Assembly: GCA_026936335.1 (NCBI GenBank)
Contig: JAPMXV010000008.1
Coordinates: 1-64,000 of the forward strand
Length of the DNA: 64,000 nucleotides
From: Mantamonas sphyraenae
Lineage: Eukaryota > CRuMs > Mantamonadidae
Direction: 5' to 3'
Part shown: piece by piece, positions 55,833-64,000 of the stretch
Position numbering within the stretch: position 1 is the first letter of the stretch
How the letters are laid out: each line of letters begins with the position of its first letter
The notes under the pieces: generated by a model
Told to the model about the DNA's origin: nothing
The model's input: only the letters and a program-made list of their open reading frames with translations
The model's database searches: none
Position numbers and translations under genes: made by a program

Positions 55833-55877
55833 CGTGGATCTGGCCAACAAAACAACACACAGAACCCCACACTCTCC

Positions 55878-57693
55878 ATGTTTGCTTTTGCTCCCAAGTC
55901 CACACGAGCTGGTGTTGCTGCACGCGGTGCCATTGTCCACCGTCGAGCAATGCACACACGTCCCAGCGCTCTTCTTCATGCCATGCCCACCTCGGCCGAA
56001 GGGAGCGGCGGCGGGATGCCCGTCTCCAGCGGCGGCTCTTCTGGTGGCGAACCACAGGGGCACCAGACCACATCCATCCTGTTTAGCATCGACGGCAGCC
56101 GTGCAGGTGCTCTGGCAGACACGTTGGATGTCTTTCAGGTGGGTTGACACTCGGTTTTCCGTGCTGAGCAAAGGCCGAGAACATTCGTCATGGCTTCCGT
56201 TTGGCGTGAAATCGTGAGAACATTTTTGTGTGTGCAGCTGACACACAAGCTCTCCCTTTGCACATGGTCTTGTGTTGCCGTCCTCACAATGCCACAGCGC
56301 CATGGCATCAACATGACCAAGCTGGAGTCTCGTCCATCCCGCAATTCGAAGGAGGAGTATGAGTTTTATGCCGACGTGGTCGGATCTCCCCGCGACGAAG
56401 CCACAGCCACGTTCCTTCAGGAACTGCGTGCTCACCAGGACATCGGCACCGTGCTTGTGCTGGGCACCCAGCAGGGTAGTGATGGTAGGTGAACCCCATG
56501 GGGGCGCTGTGTGGCCATGGTATGCATGCACAGGCTGGCAACGACGTTTGAAGGGGTGGGGGCTAAGAACGAGAGGGAACTGACACCTCCAGCGGCCGTT
56601 TCATACCCCGATTGCGACCGATGGCGAATGTGTGTGCGTGTGTGTTCCATTGCACCATGGGGCCATGTGTACCACGTGTGCAGTGGTGTGGTTCCCCAGG
56701 ACCAAAACGGATCTGAATGTGTTCAACGGGCGTGTGTTGTCCGCCGGGGCCGATCTGGAATCGGACCACCCGGGGTTCAGTGACCCTGTGTACCGTGAAC
56801 GACGCCAGGTGTTGGCCAAACTGGCCGATGAGTTCCGCACCGGCGATGAGCTGCCCTACATTGACTACGACGACAACGAAAAGGCCACGTGGCGAGCCGT
56901 GTACACAAACCTGATGGAGTTGATCCCCACCCATGCCTGCAACGAATACCAGTATGTGTTGCCCCTTCTGCAACAGAACTGTGGCTATGGACCCGATCAA
57001 CCGCCCCAGCTTCGTGACATCAACCGTTTCCTGAAGGAGTGCACCGGGTTCACCATGCGTCCCGTGTCGGGGCTGCTCTCCTCCAGGGACTTTCTCAACT
57101 CCCTGGCCTTCCGTGTGTTCCAGAGCACACAGTACATCCGCCACCACAGCAAGCCACTGTACACACCCGAACCAGACATTTGCCACGAGTTGATTGGTCA
57201 CGTGCCCCTCTTTGCCGACCCCGAGTTTGCCGAGTTTTCCCAACAGATTGGTCTGGCCTCCCTGGGTGCCTCTGACGATGACATCCAGAAGCTGGCCACA
57301 TGCTATTGGTTCACTGTGGAGTTTGGTCTGTGTCGTCAGGGTGATGAGCTGCGAGCCTACGGTGCAGGCCTGCTGTCGTCCTTTGGTGAGCTGGCGTACT
57401 CTCTCAGTGACGAACCCGAGGTGTTGCCCTTTGATCCCCAGGTGGCTGGTGTCAAGGACTATCCCATCACCACGTACCAACCCACCTACTTTGTTGCAGA
57501 GAGCTTCCGTGACGCAAAGGAAAAGATGATCTCCTTTGCGGCCACCATGAACAGGCCCTTTGAGGTGCGATATGATGCCCTCACCGAGAAGGTCGAGGTC
57601 CTGGACAGCAAGGATCGTCTCGTGGCCCTTGCTCGTTCCCTCCGCAACGATGTCACTCTCCTCCAGAGTGCCCTGGCCAAGTTTTCCTCTTGA
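55878..57693 (+). CDS. PAH: Phenylalanine 4-hydroxylase (biopterin-dependent aromatic amino acid hydroxylase)
   Basis: Three exons, 55878-56138, 56298-56484 and 56684-57693, join in phase (phase 0, then G+TG) to 485 residues. The N terminus is Ala/Arg-rich without acids (MFAFAPKSTRAGVAARGAIV), possibly a targeting peptide. An ACT regulatory domain spans about residues 62-145 (SILFSIDGSRAGALADTLDVF, NMTKLESRPSR, YEFYADVV). The catalytic domain has WFPRTKTDLN, NRFLKECTGFTMRPVSGLL, FNSLAFRVFQ-like DFLNSLAFRVFQSTQYIRH, the iron-binding DICHELIGHVPLF with a downstream FTVEFGLC glutamate, and GAGLLSSFGEL. A short C-terminal tetramerisation helix follows (LARSLRNDVTLLQSALAK). It oxidises Phe to Tyr with tetrahydrobiopterin and O2. 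Tyrosine or tryptophan hydroxylase is possible but the motifs best fit PAH. Confidence 0.92.
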
Positions 57694-57759
57694 CGACGAG
57701 TCTGAGTCACTCCACGACGCAACAAAAACCCACGATTCAACCAGTCCTTTTGTCCACAC

Positions 57760-59799
57760 ATGGATCGTCTGCAGGACAGTCCACGCACCCAGTCGTCACG
57801 GGGTGCTCGTGACCTGCATGAATCTCGGACATCGTCCACAGCGACAAACAGAACGCCCAGAGACGAATCTCCAAAACTGCGTCTCGAACGAAACGGTTCG
57901 AGCCCCACTCCAGCTCGCTCGCAGCAGGCCTGGACGGACGGACAGACGGCTGAGAGGAGGAGGAGCAGTGTCGTAAGCATTGCTTTGTCCCCCCTTAAAT
58001 TATTGGACGCCGTGACCCGCCTCGGATTGTCTCCAGGCGCCGACAACGCAACGGAGCATTCTCGCGGACCTTCCAAATCCGGACGAACTCCTTCTTCGCC
58101 GACGCTTCGCCATTCCGAATCGCGCGCCGAGCTGCACACAGCACAAACCACCGATCTTTTGGACACGTTGCGATTGACGGTGCTGCCTGTGGTTCTTCTG
58201 TCGCTGGTGATGCTCTTTCCCGTGGCGGAACCCGGCACGACGGACCACGCCAATCTGCACTTTTTTGCGTGGGGCTGGCTCGGACTTTACTGTGTCATCC
58301 TCTACGCACTGGTGTTTCTCCTCCTTTCCTTGTTGCTGCCCATGCCATCGATGTCCCTGCGGATGTTGACCACAGCAATTGGCACGGCGTGCACAGGGTC
58401 CTTGGTGCTCGGAGTCATGGAGTACACAGGGGACCCCAGCCTGATCCCATGGACCCTCCCGATCTCCATTGTGCTGTGCTGTCCCGTTGTGTTTGGTCTG
58501 TCGCTCTACGAGGCCATCCGGCTGCGCACCATGCTGCAAGAGAGACTGCTCCAGAAGGGAGTCGATCTGGAAACGGCAACCACGGTGGCCATCGAGGTGG
58601 AAGGGCGTGCAGGACATGCCGACACGTATATTGAAGTGTCAGCCCACTCCCTCCTGCAGGCTCCTGTGCGACAGTGGTTCTTCATGATGGCTGTGGGGTC
58701 GGCCATTGTCGTCAACTTTGCCACGTGCATCATATACATGACGGCGTACAATGACGCAGACGAGGACACTCAGATCCTTCTGGGATCCCTCTTTTCGGTG
58801 CTGCTGTACCCTGTGCAGACTGCAGCCATTGTGGTGGGCAACATGGTCGATGCCCAGGACAAGGAGGTGCGCTACTGCATGCAACTCATCAGCAAGTTGT
58901 CCAGCAAGCACACCAGTGCACAGTATGCTGTCAGTGTCAAGTATTTCACCATGTGGGCTGCACGTCTCTTTCAAACCCTGTACTACCGTGCCCTTTTCCT
59001 TCGCCTGAAGTCCTTCCAGGCCTTTGCCACCGTTGTCGGCACAGAAACATGCATCACCCTGTTCCTGTACGTTGTACGCCCCAGCAAATGGTGGTTTGCC
59101 AACGTCGAGTGGCGCCTGCACGAGGTTGTCCGCACGTGCACCCGATCGCGCTGGGTGGAGGAGTTTGTGTTTGGCTTCTCCAAGGAGACGATGCGTGCTC
59201 TCCCAGCGGCCAAGAAGCAGCAGCAAGCAGACAGTGCATACACCATCCAAGTGGTGGGCAGTGTCAGCGAAGAGGGCGACGTTGTTGGGGACAACATGCA
59301 CCTCCGTGACGTGGATGACGACGAGGATGACGACGAGATCGACGACGCCTTTGCTCTCGAGGCGCAACCTCACACAGCACGCACGCAGCAAGAACAGGAG
59401 CAACACAGCCTGGACGTGATGCATCGAAACCACACCTACCACGCAGTGAGGCGGTATTTCGTGTACAGCACCGCGCAGCGTGTGAGCATTCTGGTGTTCT
59501 TCGCCGAGGCACTCATCATGCGCTACACCTACAATGCCCCATTCTTTTCTTTTTCCCAGGCTGCCCTTCCTGAGCACGCCTACCTGCTTGTGCTGCAGTT
59601 TGCCGCCTTGATGGCTGCCATCGAGCTCCTGATCTCCACCGGGCTGTGGCTGCTTTTCCGCAAGGCCTATGGCCTGTGCATGTACCGTGTGGGGGCACGT
59701 GACCTCTCGGACCAGCGTCTGTACATTTTGAGTGTGCTCATGGCAGTCCATGTGGCACAAGACGTGTTGCTGGTGACCACCCAGTTTAGCTTTTCATGA
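57760..59799 (+). CDS. Multispanning membrane protein of unknown function
   Basis: A single exon of 679 residues that I do not recognise. The first ~135 residues are Ser/Arg/Thr-rich and probably cytosolic. Then come about nine to ten hydrophobic segments: LTVLPVVLLSLVMLFPVA, HFFAWGWLGLYCVILYALVF, LTTAIGTACTGSLVLGVM, LPISIVLCCPVVFGLSL, FFMMAVGSAIVVNFATCIIY, LLGSLFSVLLYPVQTAAIVV, one near VGTETCITLFLYVV, and three C-terminal ones including LLVLQFAALMAAIELLIS and LYILSVLMAVHVAQDVLLV. An acidic loop (DDDEDDDEIDDAF) and a Gln-rich stretch separate the last three. It could be a transporter, receptor-like or scaffold protein; no family motif decides. Its stop is two bases from that of the convergent DYNC2I2 gene. 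Confidence 0.8.
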   Translation: MDRLQDSPRTQSSRGARDLHESRTSSTATNRTPRDESPKLRLERNGSSPTPARSQQAWTDGQTAERRRSSVVSIALSPLKLLDAVTRLGLSPGADNATEHSRGPSKSGRTPSSPTLRHSESRAELHTAQTTDLLDTLRLTVLPVVLLSLVMLFPVAEPGTTDHANLHFFAWGWLGLYCVILYALVFLLLSLLLPMPSMSLRMLTTAIGTACTGSLVLGVMEYTGDPSLIPWTLPISIVLCCPVVFGLSLYEAIRLRTMLQERLLQKGVDLETATTVAIEVEGRAGHADTYIEVSAHSLLQAPVRQWFFMMAVGSAIVVNFATCIIYMTAYNDADEDTQILLGSLFSVLLYPVQTAAIVVGNMVDAQDKEVRYCMQLISKLSSKHTSAQYAVSVKYFTMWAARLFQTLYYRALFLRLKSFQAFATVVGTETCITLFLYVVRPSKWWFANVEWRLHEVVRTCTRSRWVEEFVFGFSKETMRALPAAKKQQQADSAYTIQVVGSVSEEGDVVGDNMHLRDVDDDEDDDEIDDAFALEAQPHTARTQQEQEQHSLDVMHRNHTYHAVRRYFVYSTAQRVSILVFFAEALIMRYTYNAPFFSFSQAALPEHAYLLVLQFAALMAAIELLISTGLWLLFRKAYGLCMYRVGARDLSDQRLYILSVLMAVHVAQDVLLVTTQFSFS

Positions 59800-59801
59800 A
59801 A

Positions 59802-60954
59802 CTACACTCCAATCCATTGCTCCAGCGCAGCCTCTTCCCCCACTCGAGTCTCCACAAGCCCAGTGGCCATCTCCCAGACACGCACAACGCCGCGGGTGTC
59901 GCCCGTGGCCAGCATGCGTCCCGTGGAGGTCCATGCCAGCGTGGTGACACCATTGCCCGCCGGCAGAACAACGGTGGGTGAAGTCTTGTCTTGCAACAGG
60001 TCCCACACGTACACATTGCCATCCATGCAGGCAGCCGCGAGAACCATGGGACGAGCCGGGGACCAGGCAACGTCAAAGACATACTGCGACACAGAGGGTT
60101 CCAGGACCAACAGGGCCTCCTTCTGAAGCATGCTGTAGACACGCACATGATCGGGGGCACACGACGCAAAGAGATGGCGATGGAATGGAGAGCAGTCGAC
60201 GGCGTGCACGGGTCCACTGTGTTTGGCAAAGGTGAAGTTGACGGGAGCAGCACCAAAGCGAAAGACAAAGGCATCGGCATCATCGACAGCCTCCTTCTCG
60301 GCCGCATCGACAGCAGCCACATCGACGGCGCATTTGTACATGTGGCCATTCTCGGCGCCCATCACGTAGACGCTGGCATCCTGGGGCGAGAAGCTGAGGG
60401 CGGTGACACCGACCATGGAGTCTGCAGCGGCTGAGGAGCGTGCACCCTTGGCATTGACACGATGCCCTGTGACAGGGACCACCATGCGGTTGGCCAGACT
60501 CCAGAAGAGCATCTTGCCATCGCCACTGACAGACATGAGGTAGTACTTGCGCTTGCGGGGATCCAACACATACTCGTCGTCAGGAACCCAGGCCACACGG
60601 GTCACAGGTTCCCTGTGGGCCAACTGACCAAAGGCACTCTTGGCCACCAATGGGTCATCCACGGCACTTGTGTCGTAGACAAGCACCTCGCCGTTGAAGG
60701 TGCCCACCAGCAGCAAGGAGGGCTGCACAGGGTGTGCTGCCATGCACATCACACACGAGGGCAGTTCAATCACTGTGTCTGCCTTGTTGGCATTCATGGC
60801 GTATCGTGCTGTGTTCCATGTGGCAATGCTCGACCTGTGTGTGCACCAATCCTGGTGGTCCAGATGGCCATATCCCACTGCCACCGTGGCTCCTGTGCAA
60901 CTCCATGCCACACAACTGCATGCCAATTCCTCCTCCATGCCCATCTCTGACGAT

Positions 60955-60986
<32 letters not shown>

Positions 60987-61694
60987 TGTGCCAGCCTCCT
61001 CTTCCTCCTCCTCCCCCAGCAGAAACACACCATAACCCGATGTTCCCTTGCTCTTCCCATCTCCCCCTCCAATGCCATCAGTCCCTGTGCTTGCCTCCCG
61101 TCTGTTCTTGCCTCCCTGTGCTTCCTGCTCCTCCTGACTCTCCTCCGCCTCTTCTCCATCCAGCCGTGCCAGCTGTGCGTATGCTGACATGTCGTCGCCC
61201 CTGTGCTGCAGTCTATGTACACACGTCACACTCGTGGCCTGTTCCTCCCACGAAACATCCCAGTCTGTGGGTGGACGCCGGCAGGGAACACGGGTCAGCA
61301 AAAGCCTGGCGCCAAAAACGGCCAAAGTGGGGGGGCGGCAGGCAAAGGGTGGGCAAAACGCACTGCGAAAGGCCTGTGTGCGCAGATTGTCCTGGATCTG
61401 ACGCTCGACCATGGGCAAGACACCATAGAGGAAGCGTAGGAGGTCGTCGGAATTGTCATCGACAAAGCGGTCGAGGTGGGAGTCGTCCGTTTGCACCTGG
61501 GCATCGACCGGATCACCCGTCTGAGTGTCCGAGTCCTCCATGGGATACGCATCTGTCTGCACCTCCATCTCAGCACTCTGCTTGCCAGTGCGCCACGACG
61601 ACGCAAAGGCCATGCTCACTGTTTCGCAATCAGAGAGGTTCATGGTGGGGATGCGCTGGAGGGACCAGCGCCCTACAAACCCCCCCCTCTTCAT
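59802..61694 (-). CDS. DYNC2I2: Cytoplasmic dynein-2 intermediate chain 2 (WDR34)
   Basis: Two exons, 61694-61364 and 61264-59802, joined A+AC, give 597 residues. If translation starts at the next ATG (61643, MNLSDCETV) the protein is 580 residues. Light-chain-binding QTD motifs (AEMEVQTDAYP, DSDTQTGD, DAQVQTDD) precede VDDNSDDLLRFLYGVLPMVERQI, NLRTQAF and WDVSWEEQATSVTCVH, all as in WDR34. An acidic poly-Ser insert follows. The WD40 propeller includes CVAWSCTGATVAVGYGHLDH, AAHPVQPSLLLVGTFNGEVL, VSGDGKMLFWSL, VDCSPFHRHLFASCAPDHVR, VAWSPARPMVLAAACMDGNV and TGDTRGVVRVWEM. The protein is part of the retrograde intraflagellar transport motor. Start codons of this gene and the RPP38-like gene overlap at 61692-61695. 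Confidence 0.92.
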
Positions 61695-62487
61695 GAGCAA
61701 ACGCACAACACCCAAGGATGTGCCCTCAGGAGGAAAGACCCTACGGGAGCAAGCAGTAGCATCCTCCTCCTCCTCCTCCTCATCCTCATCGTCAGCTGGG
61801 GAGGGAAAGGGTGACAAGGCAACGCTGACCAAGCAGCAGCAGGGCAGCAAACGGAAGAAAAAGGTGCTCAAAATGGCCTTGCAGAGTGCTCGGTACGACG
61901 TATTGCAGGATCCACAGGCAGTCATGGACACACAGGCATCACAGAAGGTGTTGGAGTTGCTGCAGGGCGACTCCAAGTTGGCGGCTCTGGGAGAACGCAA
62001 GCGAAGCAACAAACGCAAGCAAAGCAATGTGTACCATGCACGCAGGAGGGCCAAGAGGGGGAGGCCAGACACACATGCACCACAGGACAGCAAGCGCCAA
62101 CGCATAGACAACAGCACTACCCAGGGAGCCCTTGCTGGCGTGGCCGTGGGGATCAATGCCGTCACGCGGCGCTTGGAGAAGGACAAGGCGGCTTTGGTTG
62201 TTTTAGCCACGCGTGTGTATCCACGTGTGATGGTGCAACACATTGCACCCCTTGCTCATCGCCACAACGTCAAGATGCTACTGCTGGACGTCGACTCGGC
62301 CCAACTTGGCGCAGCACTCGGTCTGCGTTCCGCCGCCGTCGTCGCCTTTGCCTCTGGGGACGATGCAGTGCCCGTGATCGAGCAGCTACAGCCGCTTGGA
62401 AAGCTGGTGGATGCTTTTACTGACCAGCGTCTGCGTCCCAGGTCGGTGGCACCTGTGGGCAAGGCGACAGCGGAGAATGATGCTTGA
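61693..62487 (+). CDS. RNase P/MRP subunit RPP38-like (L7Ae-type domain)
   Basis: A single exon of 264 residues from MSKRTTPKDVPSGGK. A poly-Ser tract (about residues 28-38) and a long basic region (KRKKKVLKM, KRSNKRKQSN, RRRAKRGRP, KRQRID) suggest nuclear or nucleolar localisation. The C-terminal half is an L7Ae/L30e fold: GVAVGINAVTRRLEKDKAAL, VVLATRVYPRVMVQHIAPLA, HNVKMLLLDVD, LGAALGLRSAAVVAFA. The GINAVTRxLE block matches RPP38/Pop3. These proteins bind kink-turns in the RNA subunit of RNase P and RNase MRP. Other L7Ae-family members are less likely because of the basic N-terminal extension. Low overall conservation keeps confidence moderate. Confidence 0.75.
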   Translation: MSKRTTPKDVPSGGKTLREQAVASSSSSSSSSSSAGEGKGDKATLTKQQQGSKRKKKVLKMALQSARYDVLQDPQAVMDTQASQKVLELLQGDSKLAALGERKRSNKRKQSNVYHARRRAKRGRPDTHAPQDSKRQRIDNSTTQGALAGVAVGINAVTRRLEKDKAALVVLATRVYPRVMVQHIAPLAHRHNVKMLLLDVDSAQLGAALGLRSAAVVAFASGDDAVPVIEQLQPLGKLVDAFTDQRLRPRSVAPVGKATAENDA

Positions 62488-63182
62488 ATTTTGATTCATT
62501 TGAGAATATGTGTGATCACATGGAAATGTAAATTAAGTTGTGAATCAAAAATTGTGTTCCCTCCAGTGGAGGCTTGTACACGTGTCTGTACATGGCTGCC
62601 GACGGCATGTGGTGACCATCCTGGCTCAGATTACCCTTCCCAGATGGTATCTGAATCGGGCGCAGCGCTGGTTTTGGGTCAGTGCGGACTTGAGGGCGCG
62701 CACGGAAACCCAACTCTTCGCATTCCCCCCGTTTGACTTCACACGTTCACAACAAACAGGCTTCACTACATGCTTTGTCTGTTCTTCCTCCTATCTGTGT
62801 TTGCCCTCGTCTCCGCTGACACAGGGCGAATCGTAAAGATTGCCGATTTTGTCCACAAAACTTCCGTGGGTTCTCCTGACCATTGAGCTCATCCTGGGCA
62901 TGTTTGCAGACAACCACTTTGAACCCAAGCTGATTTACACCATGAACATCATCTTTGACGAGGTTCTGTCCATCCACGCGCAGTTCCCAGCTGAAAAGAT
63001 CTGAGGACGCGAACGTTGTGCCTGCACGCCACACTACGCACTCCACGTCCACACAGATGCCTCTGAAATGGACATCCATCGCCACTCTCATGTCTTCCAC
63101 ACCAAGCATCCCCACCTTGCAGCCATCCAGAGGGAGGGAGGGAGAGAAGAGGGGACAGCTCCATTTTGCACCGAAACACAGC
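62488..63182. other. Intergenic stretch with possible unplaced small gene
   Basis: About 695 bp separate the RPP38-like stop and the IMPase stop. The first 200 bp are A/T-richer than the surroundings (around 62490-62570) and hold nothing I recognise. On the plus strand an ATG at 62767 opens a signal-peptide-like MLCLFFLLSVFALVSADTG and stays open to a stop at 62882-62884. In another frame 62850-63001 reads LILGMFADNHFEPKLIYTMN and ends at a stop. A 40-nt intron could join them, but the donor is weak. I record it as a low-confidence small secreted-protein candidate only. Confidence 0.3.
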
Positions 63183-63803
63183 CTACTCCTCATGCTGTTC
63201 AACGTCACCCTGTGCCCGAGAGAGCTGTGCATCGTCGTCTTGGCCATCATCGACGCTTTTGTCGAGGACATCCACAAAGGCTTTGGCTACGTTTGGGGCG
63301 ACGGCCATGACACGCCCATGGCACAAGTCAAAGTCATCCGTGAGTGGATCTGTGCAAATGCCACCGGCCTCACGGACAATGACAGCACCAGCAGCACAAT
63401 CCCATGCCTTGATGGTGTACTCATAATAGCAATCAAGCCTACCACAGGCCACACTGCACATGTCCAGGGCACAGGATCCCAAACGACGCATGGCTTGGCA
63501 CTCATCCAGCACCACATTCAGGTTTCGTTTGGCCAGAGACATGTACTTGTGCTGTCTGTCGGTGGGCCATCCACATGCCACCAGACATTGCTTCAACGAA
63601 CTTGTCTCGGACGCCTGGATGCTCTTGCCATTCAGAGTGGCCCCCATGCCCTTGCGTGCCACAAACAGTTCATCCAAGATGGCATTGTACACCACTCCCA
63701 GCACAGGTTCACGTCCAACTGCAAGCCCAATCGACACACATGTCCACGGCAGACTGTGCACAAAGTTCGTGGTCCCGTCAATGGGATCCACAATCCATGT
63801 GGG
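63183..63803 (-). CDS. Inositol monophosphatase, 3' exon (gene runs off the window)
   Basis: This is the last exon (206 codons) of an IMPase gene; its 5' exons lie beyond base 64000. It begins after the acceptor ACACAG at 63804 in phase 0 with PTWIVDPIDGTTNFVHSLP, the metal-binding motif A. It continues through SIGLAVGREPVLGVVYNAI and DELFVARKGMGATLNGK, then motif B IKAWDCAAGAVIVREAGG. The catalytic metal-binding Asp residues of both motifs are present; the upstream GEE motif must be in a missing exon. IMPase is a Mg2+ enzyme that dephosphorylates inositol phosphates to free inositol in the cytosol. The tail after KAFVDVLDKS is acidic and extends beyond the usual end by about 20 residues. Confidence 0.92.
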   Translation of the reverse strand, partial: PTWIVDPIDGTTNFVHSLPWTCVSIGLAVGREPVLGVVYNAILDELFVARKGMGATLNGKSIQASETSSLKQCLVACGWPTDRQHKYMSLAKRNLNVVLDECQAMRRLGSCALDMCSVACGRLDCYYEYTIKAWDCAAGAVIVREAGGICTDPLTDDFDLCHGRVMAVAPNVAKAFVDVLDKSVDDGQDDDAQLSRAQGDVEQHEE

Positions 63804-64000
63804 CTGTGTCATGTCATGTCATCGTGCATCCCCAGCAGCCACCCCAAAGCAGAGTCCCCCGCGTTTGGGTCCCATTTCCAGTGTGTCAGTGTCTTGTGCA
63901 CACCCGAGTGACGTCATTGCGTTCACCCCACACCTGAATTCCCCTCCTATCCTACTCCATCCAACGGCTGACCTATTGCACACCCCCTCCTCCTCCTCCT
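63804..64000 (-). other. Probable intron of the inositol monophosphatase gene
   Basis: Read on the minus strand this stretch has no frame matching the segment that precedes motif A in IMPases, and it ends in a good acceptor with a TGACA-rich branch region. I interpret it as intron; the (TCC)n run at the right edge (63986-64000) is simple sequence. Confidence 0.5.

Noticed and set aside
1-64000. tRNA, rRNA, transposons or CRISPR arrays
   Set aside because: I saw no B-box/A-box pair with a cloverleaf, no rRNA-like sequence, no transposase or reverse transcriptase motifs, no long terminal or inverted repeats, and no regularly spaced repeats beyond those listed. A covariance-model scan could still find a small RNA.

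Overview
This window is the left end of a eukaryotic nuclear chromosome. It opens with C-rich (CCCTAA)n telomere repeats, so the G-rich telomere strand is TTAGGG type, and continues through about 1 kb of subtelomeric repeats into a dense gene-rich arm. The genes are GC-rich, with short GT-AG introns (about 70-330 nt), many intron-poor long ORFs, runs of serine codons in many proteins, and intergenic gaps often under 100 bp. Two ciliary genes (DNAAF11/LRRC6 and the dynein-2 intermediate chain WDR34/DYNC2I2), a two-pore channel, phenylalanine hydroxylase, a MYDGF homologue and a giant LamG/TSP1 extracellular protein suggest a flagellated, heterotrophic protist, possibly in or near Amorphea/Obazoa. 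The species cannot be named from sequence alone.

Region 1 (1-9.1 kb) is the accessory, subtelomeric part. It holds the telomere, a four-copy 26-bp repeat and a diverged ~190-bp duplication. These are followed by an unrecognised nuclear-type protein gene built of internally duplicated A and B modules (1097-4667). An eight-exon Crinkler (CRN)-type gene follows (4806-8581), with a ubiquitin-like header, a variable linker of duplicated phase-1 mini-exons and heptads, a P-loop NTPase and a REase-like C terminus. A truncated third copy of the module gene (8634-9077) closes the region.

Region 2 (9.1-30.8 kb, minus strand) has an AARSD1-like tRNA-Ala editing gene and one giant gene of about 20 kb encoding a secreted ~6,600-residue protein. 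The giant protein has a beta-rich N-terminal half, basic helical segments, a cysteine-rich segment, a fascin-like trefoil candidate, about 24 LamG/jelly-roll units and two TSP1 repeats.

Region 3 (30.9-64 kb) is ordinary housekeeping arm in alternating orientation: ornithine aminotransferase, a class V aminotransferase, a two-pore cation channel, COMMD5, TFIIIC subunit GTF3C2, DNAAF11, the spliceosomal helicase Aquarius, CDK5RAP1/MiaB, a PX-domain NDR/LATS-like kinase, MYDGF, queuosine-phosphate hydrolase QNG1, phenylalanine hydroxylase, an unknown multispanning membrane protein, DYNC2I2, an RPP38-like RNase P subunit, and the 3' part of an inositol monophosphatase cut by the window edge. Many pairs are divergent with 80-100 bp promoters or convergent with nearly touching stop codons.

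At five places an otherwise well-behaved coding frame is broken by a 1-2 base indel, mostly in short homopolymers. I read these as likely assembly errors, with real frameshifts as the alternative. Exon boundaries given here were deduced by eye from GT/AG signals plus phase agreement.
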